From Flammula alnicola (taxonomy: Eukaryota; Basidiomycota; Agaricomycetes; Agaricales; Strophariaceae), in assembly GCA_015499995.1 (NCBI GenBank), contig JADNRV010000159.1, positions 1 through 64,000 of the forward strand: a stretch of DNA of 64,000 nucleotides, read 5' to 3'. Under the pieces are notes generated by a model. That model did not search any database and had not been told where the DNA came from. It worked only from the letters and a program-made list of their open reading frames with translations. Position numbers and translations under genes: made by a program. The stretch's first letter is position 1. Every line of letters begins with the position of its first letter. This document shows, piece by piece, positions 32,030 through 44,720 of this stretch.

Positions 32030-35000
32030 TTATGCTATCAAAGTCTTGGAAGAGAATTTCGAAATCGAATCTGATGAACCCGTCCTCTGCAACTGCCTTA
32101 TTACAAATTCTTTTGTCGGTGAGTCCGACTCCGATCCCGACGAGCTCGAAGTGGCCACCGAATCGTCGCTGCCGGGCAGCTCGTCCCCGAAGAGGTCTTT
32201 CATAACTATCGGCGTATATTTCCTGGCGGACAGCAATCGGCCGCTAAGACTACCAGGTCTGCGATGCAGCGCAGGTGAAATGAGATGGTGAGGTGTGACC
32301 TGCCCAAGGTGCGGATCGTCGTCAGAGGACATCGACCGAGTACTTCTCATATCAGAGTCGGAGGAAGGCAATGAGAAAGCCCTTTTGATGTATCGAGGAC
32401 GGCCTATGGGTAGAGCAGGTAATGGAGAGTCCGAGGAGGCTAGGTCGTTCAGATCCGAGGCACATTCAGTGTCGTCGCTGTCGCTGCGTTTTCTCTTCTG
32501 GCGAGAAACAGCCATGAGGAGTGCCTCAGGAATGCTAGTAGACCTCCGCAGCGGTATCTTGGTCAAGTCGATCTTCCGGATGGGTATCCTCGTCGAGTGG
32601 CCATCCACACTTGTAGCGTGATCTCGCTCCGTCGTTGGTGGATGTTGAAGTTCATGACTAGGATTTTCAGCTGAGATCGCGACCAGACGATTACCTCGAG
32701 TTCTTCTCGGAATCGTTGCCTCCGGGACCGAAAAGACGTCTCGCTCCTCCTTTGTGGAATCCATGGATGGGAAGGGCAGACTTTGTGTCAACGCAGCCTC
32801 GACCCATCGTTCATCTTCGCTCTCGTTGCTACTGAGGCTGCCAACACTGGGGGCTGGAGACGAAATTCTCGCCTTCTTCGACACTGGCTTCGACTTGGGC
32901 TTCATCCTCCCTCTCAGCTTCTTCGGTGGTGATGATGCCGGTTTGGATCTTTCTTTCTCTTCCTCCTCATCCTCCTCGCGTCGACGCTTCTTCGCACTAG
33001 GCTTAGCCAACTCTGCGATACGGTCGGCCACAGGGACGATGCTCCCGATGGCGAGGTTCTCCTTGTCCTCTTCGTTATTCTCATCTGACATAAGCCGTCT
33101 TCGCTTCGTGGGCGAACCGCATAGCTGAATCGAAGAAAGTGGCGTTCTCCTCTCCGAAGAGCTCCATGTGCGTCGGCGAACAGGAGATAGGGGAGTAGAG
33201 GGCACAATCGGGAAAGTTCCAAAGACCTTTTGCGGTCGTTGGGGTGAAGGCACCCTGGATAAGGCCTCGCGTCTGAGAACAGCTGTGGGCGGAGTCGAGA
33301 ACGATGATGCAATCGGAGTTCGTGGGGAAGATAGTTGAGCATTGAACGCCGACGCGAGAGGAGAAGATGGGACGTCGCTCGCGACTGTCGTAGCTGCTTG
33401 GAGGTCCGGCTCTTCCGGGGGCAGGATGCCAACGGCGCAGAGGCAGTGGCGGATAGGACCGGACCAGCCTTCCTCAGGAGGAGAGATGCGAGCATAGGTA
33501 AGATTCCAGTAATCAGTGAAAGCCTCGACCGCGAGAGCCGGCGCCCTGTTGTGGAAGACAGCATCCAGGATGATCGCTACCGCATCGAGGGTGGCGAATG
33601 ACTCTGGAAGAGCTTGAAGCCTGACGATGACGTACTGATACAGAGGGACGACCTGCAGAGGAGATCGATTAGCGCAAATAACAAGAAAGAAACTAAGAGC
33701 ACACTAACATCGTACGTCAAATCATGTTCCGTCCACACCTCACACTCGTCAGAAAGCCATAAACACAGGCCTTCCTGTACGACTTGCAACAGACGCAAAC
33801 AAAACTCTGGCGGACAATTCTCGATGACCGTCGCCAACGAGCGCACCATCCACATGGCAAAGTGCTTGTATCTCGGCTCCAGTGGGTACGTCGCACGCAT
33901 GGTCTCCGACGCCAGCTCCAAGACACCTAACGGAAGGTCACGCATCTCCGGAGCATCAAGGTGGGAGAATAAGAGGTCGACCAGACGGAGAGCAGTCGCC
34001 GGAGCAGCGCCTGGTGTTTGGAAAGAAGAAACGAAAAAGGCAATGCAGTCGAGTACATTGGATGAATCAACACCGCAATCCAAAGCTTTGTTCGTCGTAT
34101 ATCCGAGGACATCTTCCCAGAGAGCGAAATCTTCACCACTGAGGTTCCATGCATGGCGATCGCTATAGAGAAATCACAGTCAGCAAAATAAGTTTGAGAA
34201 CAAATTCAGGTGCAACTTACGTGAAAGGAACTCCAAGAAGGACAACACCTCCCTCCCAGAACCCTTCTCCGTCCTTCCACTTCTGGACACTCGTCTTCCA
34301 AACAGCATTCGTATACTCTTTACTCCAAGTAACACCCCGCCGCCTAGGAGACCTCGCCTCTCCTGCATCGTCCTCGCAACCCCAAAAGGCCTTCACCGCA
34401 TCCGCATCACATACACTCAACACATCTATGCACATCGAAACCCATGCCGTCCTCGCCTGCTCGCCGTCATCCTCGTCCGCAGTGGCAGTAGTACTCAACT
34501 TGGCCTTCTCCGGTACCAGTAGGTCCTCGCTCTTCGTCAAGCTGGAGAGGAGCAGCTCGGCGCATTCGCGGAGGGTAACGTGGGGGAAAATCGTCTGCAT
34601 CGTCAGCCACATACGCCGCACGACGCGTATACGGAGCTCGCCGTTGGTGCAATGATTCGGGATATCGATTTCCGGTACAGTGTCGTCCGAACCGGGTGCG
34701 GCTTCAGTCATGGGAGCTTTGTCGGTTGGCTTTCTAGGCATGAAGTTGAGCTTTGGGTCCTCTAGGATGTACACGAGATATTTGATTGCACAACAGCCGA
34801 ACGTAGAGGTTGCATCATCATCTCCGTTGTCTATATCAGAGTGAAAATGAATATAGGCGCTAGTGAGGATTGTATATGCCGAAACGTACCTTGTAACGAC
34901 CCAACGTTCGCTGTCAACAAATTCTCCCAAATTTCGACGAGGCTTGCCTGGGAAAATCTCATCAGCACACAATCCTTCCCAAAAAAGAAAGGAAAACAAA

Positions 35001-37079
35001 ATAAAGGACATTACTCACAGGCACCTCTGCATCATCACACAACTCCAAACAGCCCAGCGCTATCTTCCAAGCGGCCATCAAGCCCTTGAACACCCAATCC
35101 TTCGCCATCTCCTCTCTCGTAAGACACCTAATGTCCCCAATCATCGCCAGCTGTTCGAACACCGGCCTTACCGCATGACTCAGACTCTTGAAGTCCGTCG
35201 TCAGCAAGCCCGGGTTCGCCGAGAACAGCTTCGAAGGTAGGAGCAGCTTCATATCCCATCCCTCTCCGGCGTTTTGTTGGTCTGATTCAGAGAGACTGAC
35301 CATGTGCTTGAGAGTCTCGACGGCGTCTTGGCACGTATGACCGGCTTTGGAGGTCATGTTTTGTATGATTTCGATAGAGAGCCGGAGCGCTTCTTCGCCG
35401 ACGGACGACTCATCGCCCAGGAGAGCGGCGATCGTCGACACACCGGCTTGGCAGTCGACGACGGAGAGCATGACTTTGCAGTGCGCGAGGCGCGCGTGCT
35501 TCGTTTGCACGTACGAGTCTTCATCCACTTCTGACTCTTCATCATCTTCCACGGGCAGCGGTGGCTGGAAGTAGGCCCAGGCGACAGGCCGCCATGCGAT
35601 ACACGTCAGAGCTCGGACGGAGCTCTTCTTGTGTCGCATACCGAGGCTAAGAAGGGAGGAGACTATGCGGTTGACTTTCTGATCTGCGCATAATCTTGAC
35701 CCGAGGAGAACGACGAAGCTAGCAAGCACGCTGATGGCCCAAACCGGGCCTTGAGCAACATGTGTAGGTTCGGCATTGGATATGGTAGTGCGCAGCGTTC
35801 GTACGATGGCTGCTTCAGTTGGTTTTATTTGGGCTGTCTTGGTGGGAGAAGGGGTGGCGGTGGTAAGATAGGCAGCGACAGTGCTCGCTATTTTGGTGTG
35901 GCAAGTGGACAGAGGAATAGACGTCGAACCATTAACGAAACCACCCAAAGCGTGGCACGCCTGAGTTCGCAGAGCCAGAGTCGAGGCCAAAAGGTTGGAT
36001 AGTACAGATGGAAGAAGTTGAGTGAACGCTGGAATAAAGACCGCTGGTAAATATACGCAAAGGTCGTGAATCGCCTAGGAAGACGTCAGTAATCATTGTC
36101 AACTAGACAAAAAGTTGGAATATATGCACCTTTAAACCGTCGTTCGCGGATCCCTTTTTGCCTTCTTTGCCAAGCTCGCCGTCCATACCTCGACGTAAAG
36201 CATATGCGATACGGTCAGCTGCTGGCCGCAACACGTTGGCAGGTAGGCGTTGAACCTGGATAAGCCAAATCGCCAGAGCACACGTCTTGCGTGCGTTGGG
36301 CGTTGGCAGGTCCTCTGCGAGAGGAATCGCTAATAGCGCTGTTAGAATATCAGCAAGCTGCTTTTCTAAAAAGCATACAAAAAGTTAGAATTTATTATTC
36401 ACGGATAGAAGAGGTAAAACTCACGTTGGAACACATTGTAGACAGCAGAAAACGAAAGCATGACACCAAGCAACTTGATAACGGAATGACAGGTCGTGCA
36501 GAGATCTCTAGCATATTTGACCTGTTCCTCTGACAATCCTCCCTTCTTCTTCACGGGACTACTTTGGGGTGACGGTAGGCTATACTTCGGGAGCTCTGTC
36601 GCGTCGCCATCCGCCCTAGTGGAGCGATGAGATAGCGGATCTACGAAAGCACGTCCAAGGTCACGAACAACGGCGTCGACAAACGCCTGTGTATTCTTCC
36701 GTAGGGGTTGGAAAAGAGGCCACGATGCGTCGGCATCTGTCGCGTCTGACACGCAAGAGCGAAGCCTGGCTGCAAGAACGTTGTATCCTTCAATAAGTTC
36801 GCCTAAAGACTCTTCGCCATCTGAATTTGATAGAATTTGTGCCACGGGGTGGTCGAGATAACTGAGGTTTACGAGGGGGTCAGAGGGCTCTGGGGTGACT
36901 TCGCGTTCGGCGGTAACGGGTACTGTGAGCAATGCGTTGTCGCGAGACGCTTTGAGAATAGACTTTGTCGCCCCTGGACGGTGCTTTGAAGGAATTGAGA
37001 CGTGCTTCAGAGGGGTCGCGAGGGAGTGTATTGAGTTCTGAGCTGCCCATACGACTGTGCGCGTCGATGGGCCTGCCAT
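32030..37079 (-). CDS. Rif1-like telomere and replication-timing factor
   Basis: A large minus-strand gene of about 1,550 residues with around seven exons; the introns are short GT-AG (for example near 36375-36424, 36068-36130, 34960-35010, 34830-34888, 34160-34220 and 33655-33710). The N-terminal half is a helical-repeat region of the Rif1 N-terminal type (HPVAQILSNSDGEESLGELI, QACHALGGFVNGS, RALTCIAWRPVAWAYF). The C-terminal half is basic, Ser-rich and low in complexity (KKRRREEDEEEEKERSKPAS), as expected for a disordered nuclear tail. At the extreme N-terminus RTVVW (residues 7-11) fits RVxF and SILK lies at residues 40-43, the paired docking motifs for protein phosphatase 1. PP1 recruitment by Rif1 counteracts DDK and sets replication timing. 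The stop is TAA at 32030-32032. Confidence 0.8.
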
Positions 37080-37494
37080 CGGTGGCGGTGAGAACTTGTT
37101 CTCCTTATCCTTGTCTCCCCTGTGGGACGAGCTGGGGGAGTGAGGAGAGACATGACAAGGCTAGAGGGAGATGGATATGGTAGAGAGTGAAGAAAGGGCG
37201 ACACGAAATGTCTTTTCAAATTAGTCGCGTGACCGTGTAGTACATGTAACGCTGTCACTCATTAAACGCGCTTGTTGTCGCGTTCTCGCGTTGCTTGGCT
37301 CTGCTTGTTCCTGTGTGGCCTGCGCCCACTCGCAGACATAAGACTTAAGTTGGAAGCGTCAGTGGAAGGAGAGAAGGAACGTTGGAAATAAGAAGAATCT
37401 CCATGGCCAATGTGGATACTATATTACATGAAACAGATAAAATTCTAGTAAGTCAACCAGATCCATAGTATTCTACTCCAATTTTCAAACTTAT
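37080..37494. other. Intergenic, Rif1-like promoter
   Basis: About 415 bp between the Rif1-like start and the stop of the upstream F-box gene (both minus strand). ORFs here have no support. Confidence 0.4.
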
Positions 37495-38618
37495 TCAAAG
37501 TCTCTGCGAAAAGGCCGACGTCCAACTGACCTCCTCGTAGGTCAATAATCTCTCATTTGGCGCATCTCCAACTTCCCACCGCTCATACATTCTTCTAGAC
37601 CTGTCGAACCCATGATAAATATCCACCCGTGAAAGATGTGGACATCCTGCGAAAAACGTCTGCATCCACCCTTGCTGCTCATCAACAGGAATTCGAACGT
37701 AATTCCTAGAAGAGAGTACAAGAACCCGTAAACATGGCAGTGTTGATATGAGGTTGAAATCCTAATTGAGGGGATTCGCCTTTAGCTTGGACATTGATAC
37801 TAGTCCGACGGAAATGAAGTTGGAAGCATTACTCACGTCTGTATCTCCGTCTAAGAGCTCTAGGAACTCAAGAGAACGGAGGGACTTCGAAAGAAGCATG
37901 AAAGTTTTGTCCTCCGAGTCGGACCTGAGCGCTAGCGACATTGAAAGCAATCGGCTAAGTTCCTCCGAGATATTAGACAAATGGGATTGAATGTCTTTCG
38001 CCTTGGGAGACATCCACTGTAAATGGCGAATGCGTCGTCCTGGAAGGAGTCTTATCGGTATAGTTCCGAAGCTCGAGAGAGTGCACAGATTTGGGAGGGC
38101 TGTCGAGGACAGGCCTGGGGGATGTCTCGGCTGTTATCCCACCAGCTGTTATCCCACCATTCGAAATACTTCAAGGAGACTTGATGTTCTAAGAACTTGA
38201 TGAATCCACTTTCTTTAGTATGGTCGTGGCACACAAGGATCTCCAAAGAAAATGTGCAGTGTTCGAGGAGAGATGCCGCAATTAGGGAAGAGGCCTGATG
38301 AAGGCTAAGAACCAATTCCTTGAGGCCATGCATACGCTCGAGACCTAATCTCGTAAGCGCCCCTAACGTCCCATTGCCTATCACGCCTTTACTGTGAAAT
38401 ACGCGAACGAAGTCGGCCAATCTTTGGTTGTTGACGATCGTGGTGAGGAATAGCGTGTGGGCCTCGTTGCTGGTTCCCGGAAAGGATCGGTAAAGAATCG
38501 GCTCAGTCTCTGAGCGCAGAAGTTTGGAAGATAAACATAAAGAGTGTAGCGTTGATGTTGAAGTGATGTTCTCAATTATCGGGCGTATCAGCTCGGCTGG
38601 GATGATGAGTGAAGCCAT
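37495..38618 (-). CDS. F-box/LRR-type protein with one apparent frameshift
   Basis: F-box proteins link Skp1-Cullin ubiquitin ligases to substrates; the C-terminal part usually binds the target. The start MASLIIPAELIRPIIENI opens a short F-box, followed by SKLLRSETEPILYRSF. Leucine-rich segments follow (LERMHGLKELVLSLHQ, LLSKSLRSLEFLELLDG, DFNLISTLPCLRVLVLSS). The frame breaks near 38120: one added C in the CCCCC run turns the reading into RDIPPGLSSTALPNLCTLSS and joins both halves. A single intron near 37760-37837 (GTGAGT...TTAG) removes an in-frame stop. A 15-bp tandem duplication (WWDNS twice) lies just before the break. Substrate unknown. Confidence 0.65.
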
Positions 38619-38892
38619 GCAAAGCGACTCAAGTCTCGTACAAAACACGATTGAACGGCGTGGTTTGTTTGGCAAGCACTACATTTTGGGAAAAGCAGAG
38701 CCGAGGCGAGCTCGAGGAAATGAGCAACTTAGAAACAAGTTGGGCATGCCAGAGTATCACCAAAGTCGCTCGGTGGTTTCAAATGAGGCTTATGCGGGGG
38801 CGTCATATGAATATAAACTCTCGTCCTACTGTTTCATGGTGATTCTCCCCGGTGACCTTAAGGTCTACTTTCGTTAACGACGAGCAAGGCTC

Positions 38893-39371
38893 CTACTCTA
38901 ATAATGGCTCAGTCTTGCACCCAGCGCGTCGTATGGCAGTCCGTGCCACAACTGGGACCTGGATATACATCTGAAGTCGCATGATCAATTGCGCGGGCGC
39001 GGCCAGTTGTGAGTCGAAAAACTTCGCGGCTTTTTCAAAGTATTCAGCTTGGGCGGAGGGCTGGTCCATTTCGGCAGGGTCTGCTGGGGGTTGAGGCAGG
39101 GGTCTTATGGCGATGTCATCACCTGGCGGGAAATGTGCAGCGGCCGTGTATCTGAAGAAACATTCATCGGTAGACGCGGACTGTGAGGCGCAGCCTGTGG
39201 GTGAACGTGGCCACCGTACGCGGAATTATCGACGTTTGATGGATTATCCTTGCAAGACTCGAGGGCACGTTGAGGTAGGTATATGTGCTGATAGTGGCCA
39301 GAGCTTTTGGAATGAGGAAGGCAAGGCCGCTTGTACGTAATAGCCACAGCGGCAAATGGTTCACATTCCAA
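38893..39371 (-). CDS. Small unknown protein, 3' part, one apparent frameshift
   Basis: On the minus strand the reading CLECEPFAAVAITYKRPC continues to HPQAAPHSPRLP, then after adding one base at the CC of 39169-39171 goes on as DECFFRYTAAAHFPPGDDIA and EYFEKAAKFFDSQLAAPAQL, ending ...EPLLE-stop at 38893. With that base the interval is exactly 160 codons. The 5' end is unclear: no ATG is in frame and a short upstream exon is likely. I do not recognise the family. Pairs of Cys in the first third could bind metal. Confidence 0.4.
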
Positions 39372-39523
39372 GCACTTGACTCACAGTTCAAAAGTAAAAA
39401 CCAGGGACATTAGCCTCGAAGCATCCAGGTCGAGTAACCATATTAACCATACAGTTCCATCGTGATAATTGGGAGCAAATACAAGTCGATGTGGACCAAG
39501 TTCAAATGGCACAAAACGTAAGC

Positions 39524-40436
39524 CTATGGCAGGCACGTCCGGTTTCTCAACCAATCTAGCATCACAACAAATATCAGCTTCCCGAAAATAACAATAATGA
39601 ATAGTACAGCCTCGTAGGCCATGACCGAGAGAACTGAGCAGAGCACTTACCGATGGTCACATCTTCCAGATGATCGTCAAAGTCCCCAAAGGCGAAATGC
39701 AGATTCTGCTCTTGGACGAGTTTGGCCGCTTCTGCAGGTGTATCTGAGGAGACCAGTTGGAACCTTGACCCTGGCGTAAACGCTGGCGGCGAGTTTGGTG
39801 CTGGGCGCCAGTTCGGCGTTGATGGTTGGGCAAGGTAAGGCTATTCAAAGCTAAGTAGGAAGGCCGTTGGGTGAGTAAGAGTATCCACTCACAACTAAAG
39901 CAGCTTCACTAGTCCCGAGTTTTTGATTGTCAATCTGTTCAATTGAAAAGAGGTGGACAATGATAAGTCGATGGAAAGGTCAATTTGAACGAGTTTGACG
40001 TACGACAAAGGCCACTGCATCCTCGAACCCAGCTTTGATCAAGCTCGCCACCCTCTCACCCACCGGAGCGAGCGACGTGTCATCTAGCCTCTCGCACGCT
40101 TGATAATACCCGACAATCTTCATCCCCAACGACTCTGCATATTGCGTTGCCTTTCAAATTCAAAGCGTATGAATCCAATCATTAACATCCATCATCCTGC
40201 TGCATGGGAATCGAGGGAAGGGCGGATCGCACCAGATCAAGTCCAATTTCCATCATCGGGCTGAGGCTTGTCCAATGGTGAAGCAGGGGCACAATGTCGG
40301 CTACGGCAACTGACTTGTGCGATGCGTCCTCAGTGCCCAGGAGAACGCCATTCACGGGTTTGTGTGGGTGCTTCGCAGCGTGAAAGAAGACTTTGTAGTA
40401 TGCTTCAGGAGAGATGGTATATGAAGTAGTGGCCAT
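39524..40436 (-). CDS. ER membrane protein complex subunit 8/9 homologue
   Basis: EMC8/9 proteins are cytosolic subunits of the ER membrane complex, which inserts tail-anchored and multipass proteins. The N-terminus reads TTSYTISPEAYYKVFFHAAK, then NGVLLG, VAVADIVPLLHHWTSLSPMM and EIGLDLV, matching the MPN-like EMC8/9 (UPF0172) family. Later come YYQACERLDDTSLAPVGERV and AGFEDAVAFVIDNQKL. The last exon gives DWLRN, the family's usual ending, plus a short tail. Five introns of about 50-80 nt are inferred. The start at 40436 (MATTS) is the first ATG next to the conserved block; an upstream ATG at 40562 lacks conservation. Confidence 0.85.
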
Positions 40437-40942
40437 AATAGCTAGGGTTGCATGGAAATTATTAGTTTGTGAAGAGTTCAGCGCGAGGCAGTCGAAAATT
40501 GGGTGACGCATTGTTTGGACGACACGTCTATGACAAATACGGGCTCTATTTATGGAAAACATTTCCTAATTGGAATCTTGCCGCCTCTACACAACCCCAT
40601 TCTTATTATGCTCCGCTTTCGAGTAGAGTAAACAATCTTGTATGTGACTCGCTACACCCAAATGTATGTTCTCAAAAAATAAGATGGCAGTGCCTAATCC
40701 ATCGAAAGCATTCGAATCTGTCCACGCATCAATCATTCAAAATAGTAGCAACAACAAATGGGATTTAAAATATAATAATCATGGGTAGCAGGTATATATG
40801 CATAGAAATAAAAATAAGGAGAGAAATAAAGTTATTTAACGAGCGTGTGGTTTGTGATATTATGCGACAAAATGCGCTGTGGAAAATAGGGTATAATGGG
40901 AGTCCTCTCAGACCAAGGGAGGAAGAATCCGACTCGAAAGGC
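40437..40942. other. Intergenic, EMC8/9 promoter and 3' flank of the next gene
   Basis: About 500 AT-rich bases with no supported gene. Confidence 0.4.
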
Positions 40943-42294
40943 TTAGCACAAATCTGAGGCGTATTCAGGCTCTGAATCACTCTCCTCAAGCGCCCGACGC
41001 TGTTCAGCCTCGCGTTCGAGTTTCCTCTGAGCTCGAACTTGTCTCTTGCGCTCTATCTCTTTCTGATCACGCATCTTCCGAATCGAGTCTGCCTGAGCAT
41101 CCAATTTAGTTTGCTTGGCCTTTACTTGCTCATCCGTCATATTGCCGATTTTCAAGACGGTGACCACCAGCTCAGTTCCGAGGGTACGGGTGTTGATCTC
41201 CTTGCGACAGTAGCGCTTCCAAGTTGATGAAAGCAGGAGCATGTCGGAAACGGCCTTTTTGCAGCCCTCTGTATGCTGGAGATAAACGAAATCAGTTCGT
41301 GCAATGCAAGAAGGTTGGAAATATGACTTACATCTGAGGACCAATGGTGTTTCTCTTCGACGGAAGGCTACGACCGGTGTAAGCAGTGAAGCATAAAAGA
41401 ATGTAGGACCACACGCACAGCTCCTTTGGCAGAGACGATAAATACATCATTTCCTGGACACTCGCTCCTGTAGAAGCCGTCATCAATCGTGATATGGACC
41501 GACCATGGACCTACAATGAAGGGCAGCGACAAAAATGAGAAGCTTAGACCATTAAATGGGCAGTACTCACAATTAAGCTCGTATTCATAAATCAGGCCGA
41601 TATGATGGTTGGTGTACTCCCCTTTGCTGACGTTTTTCTCTTCGTCGATGTTCCATACATCGCCCAGCGTCAACTCGGGATCCTCGACCTTGTAGTGCCA
41701 GCTATAGTCCAAAAAGTAACCCCTAGAGTTTTTGAGCTTTCCCTGGTTCTTGCCAGAAGCGACGACCTCGTATATCGCGGCCTCGCTGTTGCTTATGTTC
41801 CACCAAGAAAGAGTCTGTTCTTGCAACTCTTCGCTGAGAGTGGGGATAACCCATCCCTCGGGATACTCAGGTGCTTGTCCATAGCTCTTGATGCAACCCT
41901 CTCTGTTCGCGCTCTTGTACATTTCGACATTGGTGTAGACGCGTGTTTTGTGGGTGTGAATGCCGTTCCAGCCGAAAAGGTATTGAACAAGGGTGTGGAG
42001 GTTGGCGAACGTGTAGTTTACTGGTACCTGTACAATGCGATAAACGCCTTTGAAGCGATTAAGTTGGAAGCGCAATTGGATCCACTCATGTGTGGGAGGA
42101 GGGATTGTGCGATAGGGGTCCGGACCCGTTGGCTGAGGTGGGGGCGCTTGCTTCGATAATAGCAGGGAGTCTGAGACGATACGACGCTTCTTTCCTCCAG
42201 ATACGATAGGATTTGACGCGACATTCTCCTTCTGTGGCAGGTCTATGTCGTCCCTGGGGCGCTTGCCTGAGCTCAGGGCCGAGATGTCGGTCAT
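40943..42294 (-). CDS. pRiA4b Orf3-like domain protein
   Basis: The protein begins MTDISALSSGKRPRDDIDLP and has a basic KKRR segment that could be a nuclear signal. From about residue 70 it shows the pRiA4b Orf3-like fold: IQLRFQLNRFKGVYRIVQVP, then YTFANLHTLVQYLFGWNGIH and THKTRVY, matching the conserved pattern of a beta strand, VP, then LH...GW..H. That domain was first named from an Agrobacterium plasmid but is common in fungi with unknown function. The last exon is a charged coiled coil (QADSIRKMRDQKEIERKRQV). Three or four short introns are inferred around 41346-41400, 41512-41572 and 41278-41333. No catalytic role can be assigned. Confidence 0.75.
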
Positions 42295-42675
42295 TGATTA
42301 GTGGATCAAGGTCCCGAAAGACCGCGAGCACCTTGAGGTTGTAGAAGCGGGCATGTAAGCACTATAAAACTATTAGAATGAGTGATAGGTAGCTCACTTT
42401 CAAGCAGCCACGTCAAGTGGTCGTTGAACTTGGAAAAAGAGAGTAGGGATGGAAAATTTGCAAGGCGTAGCAAGAAGGAAATCAGGAACAACAGTAAAAC
42501 GTGTGCCGATCGCTTAGCTTGCTGCCGCGTGACTCTTGCCAGCAGGGAAAAAGGTATATACCGATGATGCGCGATATCATATATGTATTTACAAACTGTT
42601 CAAGAAATGGGTATGTACCATCATTAAAATACAATCATTAGATTTACATAGCAATAAGTAGATTAGTGTCAAGTA
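42295..42675. other. Intergenic
   Basis: About 380 bp, promoter of the pRiA4b-like gene and 3' flank of the following minus-strand gene. Nothing else seen. Confidence 0.4.
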
Positions 42676-43856
42676 TCAGGATTCAGACGGAGCCTCTTCA
42701 TCCGAGTCTATCAGCTGATCTTCACAATCCTCGTACTGTGCAATTCGAAAGTTAGTCAAAAACGCTGATGTCAACGGCCAGGACTAACCTCATTCTTCCA
42801 CTGCGCCATAATATCCCTCGTCTCTTCCATAAGCGTATCACCCATATCATCATCATTCGTCCCATACCCGGTTTGTTCGCATAGCAGGCAGCAACCTTTC
42901 GCGAGCGCGTGCTCTTGGGTGCTGATGCGACTTGCCAACGTAGGGTTATTTCTCCCACATTCAACTTTATATCGCCTAACAGCATCCGCTAAGACTCTGT
43001 CGATGTTCTTTAACGATGCCTCAGCCACCTGAACTGCTTCGTCGGACCGCTCATCAGTCGATGGGTCCTTCGACTCTTCAACGAGGGTCATGGTGGCGGG
43101 GTATAGACATGGTTCGGAGGATATCGAGGATGGGCCATCATGGTGAGCATTCACCTCGTCTACGAATTCGTCCACCAAATTGTAGAGGATTGTATACGAC
43201 ACCCGCCCAAGGCCAGACAGTCGTTTCCGAGTACCGGGGACTTTGGCCTGGAGAGCGAGCTGGTAGAATGCCAATCAGCGCGGAAATCGCTTAGAATATG
43301 ATAGTCAACGCACATCCAATGCGGAGACCACATAATCAAGTTCATTCAGCCACTCCAGGTACAATTCCGTCTCCAGCAGTTTGCCCTTCTTTGGTTTTTT
43401 GAAGCGTTTCACAACAGCGGCTTTGGCGGAGTACAGGAGTTCGTTTACTAGGAGGCGCAAAGCGCGTTCATCTGGGGGAAAATGTCAAATGACTTGTTGG
43501 GTGGCAAAATCGGAACAAATACCTCTGGGCATGGTCTTGAGGGCCAGAATTGCGGCATGATTGGAAGGTGCGGCAACAACGTCTCGTAGGATCTGCTCTA
43601 GATTGACATCTTTCTGCGGCTTCTTGGGAGAGTCCCTCCGCTCTAGTTAAGTCCCGACAGTTAGTATATGGATATAATAAGACGATTATTGCGACGTACG
43701 CCTTTTACGAGGTGACCTCGACGAGGATGAACTCGAAGGGCTGTCGTCCTGGTCGAATGAACGAAATCGTTTCCTAACGGGTGTCTCAAATGACTCTGTG
43801 TCGCTAGAGTGGGGAAATTTGCGAGGAGATACACTGTATTGACGAGTAGCAGGCAT
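42676..43856 (-). CDS. Unknown nuclear-type protein
   Basis: It starts MPATRQYSVSPRKFPHSSDT and has an SR/KR-rich N-terminus (SSSSSRSPRKR) suggestive of nuclear import. Conserved-looking helices follow: VNLEQILRDVVAAPSNHAAI, RALRLLVNELLYSAKAAVVK, LETELYLEWLNELDYVVSAL and LGRVSYTILYNLVDEFVDEV. A Cys pair (CCLLCEQTG) lies near the C-terminus, and the end is acidic (DEEAPSES). Four short introns are inferred from GT-AG sites. The arrangement recalls proteins that tether or regulate nuclear complexes, but I cannot name a family. Confidence 0.55.
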
Positions 43857-44140
43857 CTGGTGTAAGGTAAGGACAATGAAATGCGATCAACAATGTAATA
43901 GTGTGTGTTTAGGGCAAGCTAGAGCGCGTCACGTATATCACGTGACATATATGTGGAATGATGGCGCGGGAAATGAGATGTGCTGTGGAGCCTGGAGGAG
44001 GGTCAGATATCCTTAGGAAGTACACTGGAGCACAACCACTCTTGGTCAACCGTGCAATCAACGTCGAACCTGCTCTCGACAACCCTATTAAATTCTCGTA
44101 CATAAAACCTGGGGCATAGCTCTGTACCAAATCAAACGAC

Positions 44141-44720
44141 ATGGTTCACTCCGATGGGCTCAGAGGAACGTTTCAAGTGGCATCCCGTTCTCGTTCTCCT
44201 ACTTGCAGTGCCACTCGCACTCGGCTTGTCTATAAACTCCACTTGAACGAACTCATATCTCTGGACTATATGCATTCCAAGAACTCCGTGGAATGTACGA
44301 ACGAGCCCATTCTTGATTCTAATGGCCCTGGTATCGCCTCTGGCGACAAGTCGGACCTCGGGCTTCCGGAAGACCCAAAACACGAAATCATGGACGCGCA
44401 GCGCACTGTGGCATGCCTCTCACACTACCCCTATGGAAAAAGGGCTCACAATCGCTCTTTGACGAGTTTTATTGCAACTAACCTCAACAACTTTACGTCC
44501 TCAAAACAAATGCTGCAAGCGATTTACGATGCATTCCTAGGTTAGTTCTAAAGAACCTTCCTTCCGTTCTCATTCACAATCTGACCTCTAGATTTTTATT
44601 TAAGCTCATCGGGATGCCTATACGAAATGCGGCCTTCTTCACGGTGATATTAGTTCGAGGACTATCCTCATCGACACGCGTCGTGGGGGTGGGTTTCTAA
44701 ACGACTGGGATTTGTCCTGA
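44141..44720 (+). pseudogene. FunK1-type fungal kinase remnant
   Basis: After an exon of unclear content (44141-44538), the next exon reads AHRDAYTKCGLLHGDISSRT then ILIDTRRGGGFLNDWDLS, the diagnostic catalytic core of the FunK1 fungal protein kinase family. HGD replaces the usual HRD. The next codon is TGA, and the C-lobe is absent downstream. Stops continue in all frames to 44870. It is therefore truncated and probably dead. Confidence 0.7.

Noticed and set aside
32295..33128. Plus-strand ORFs of 108 and 124 codons across the Rif1-like gene
   Set aside because: Antisense to well-supported coding sequence and Ser/Leu-rich as expected from reversed acidic and basic codons.
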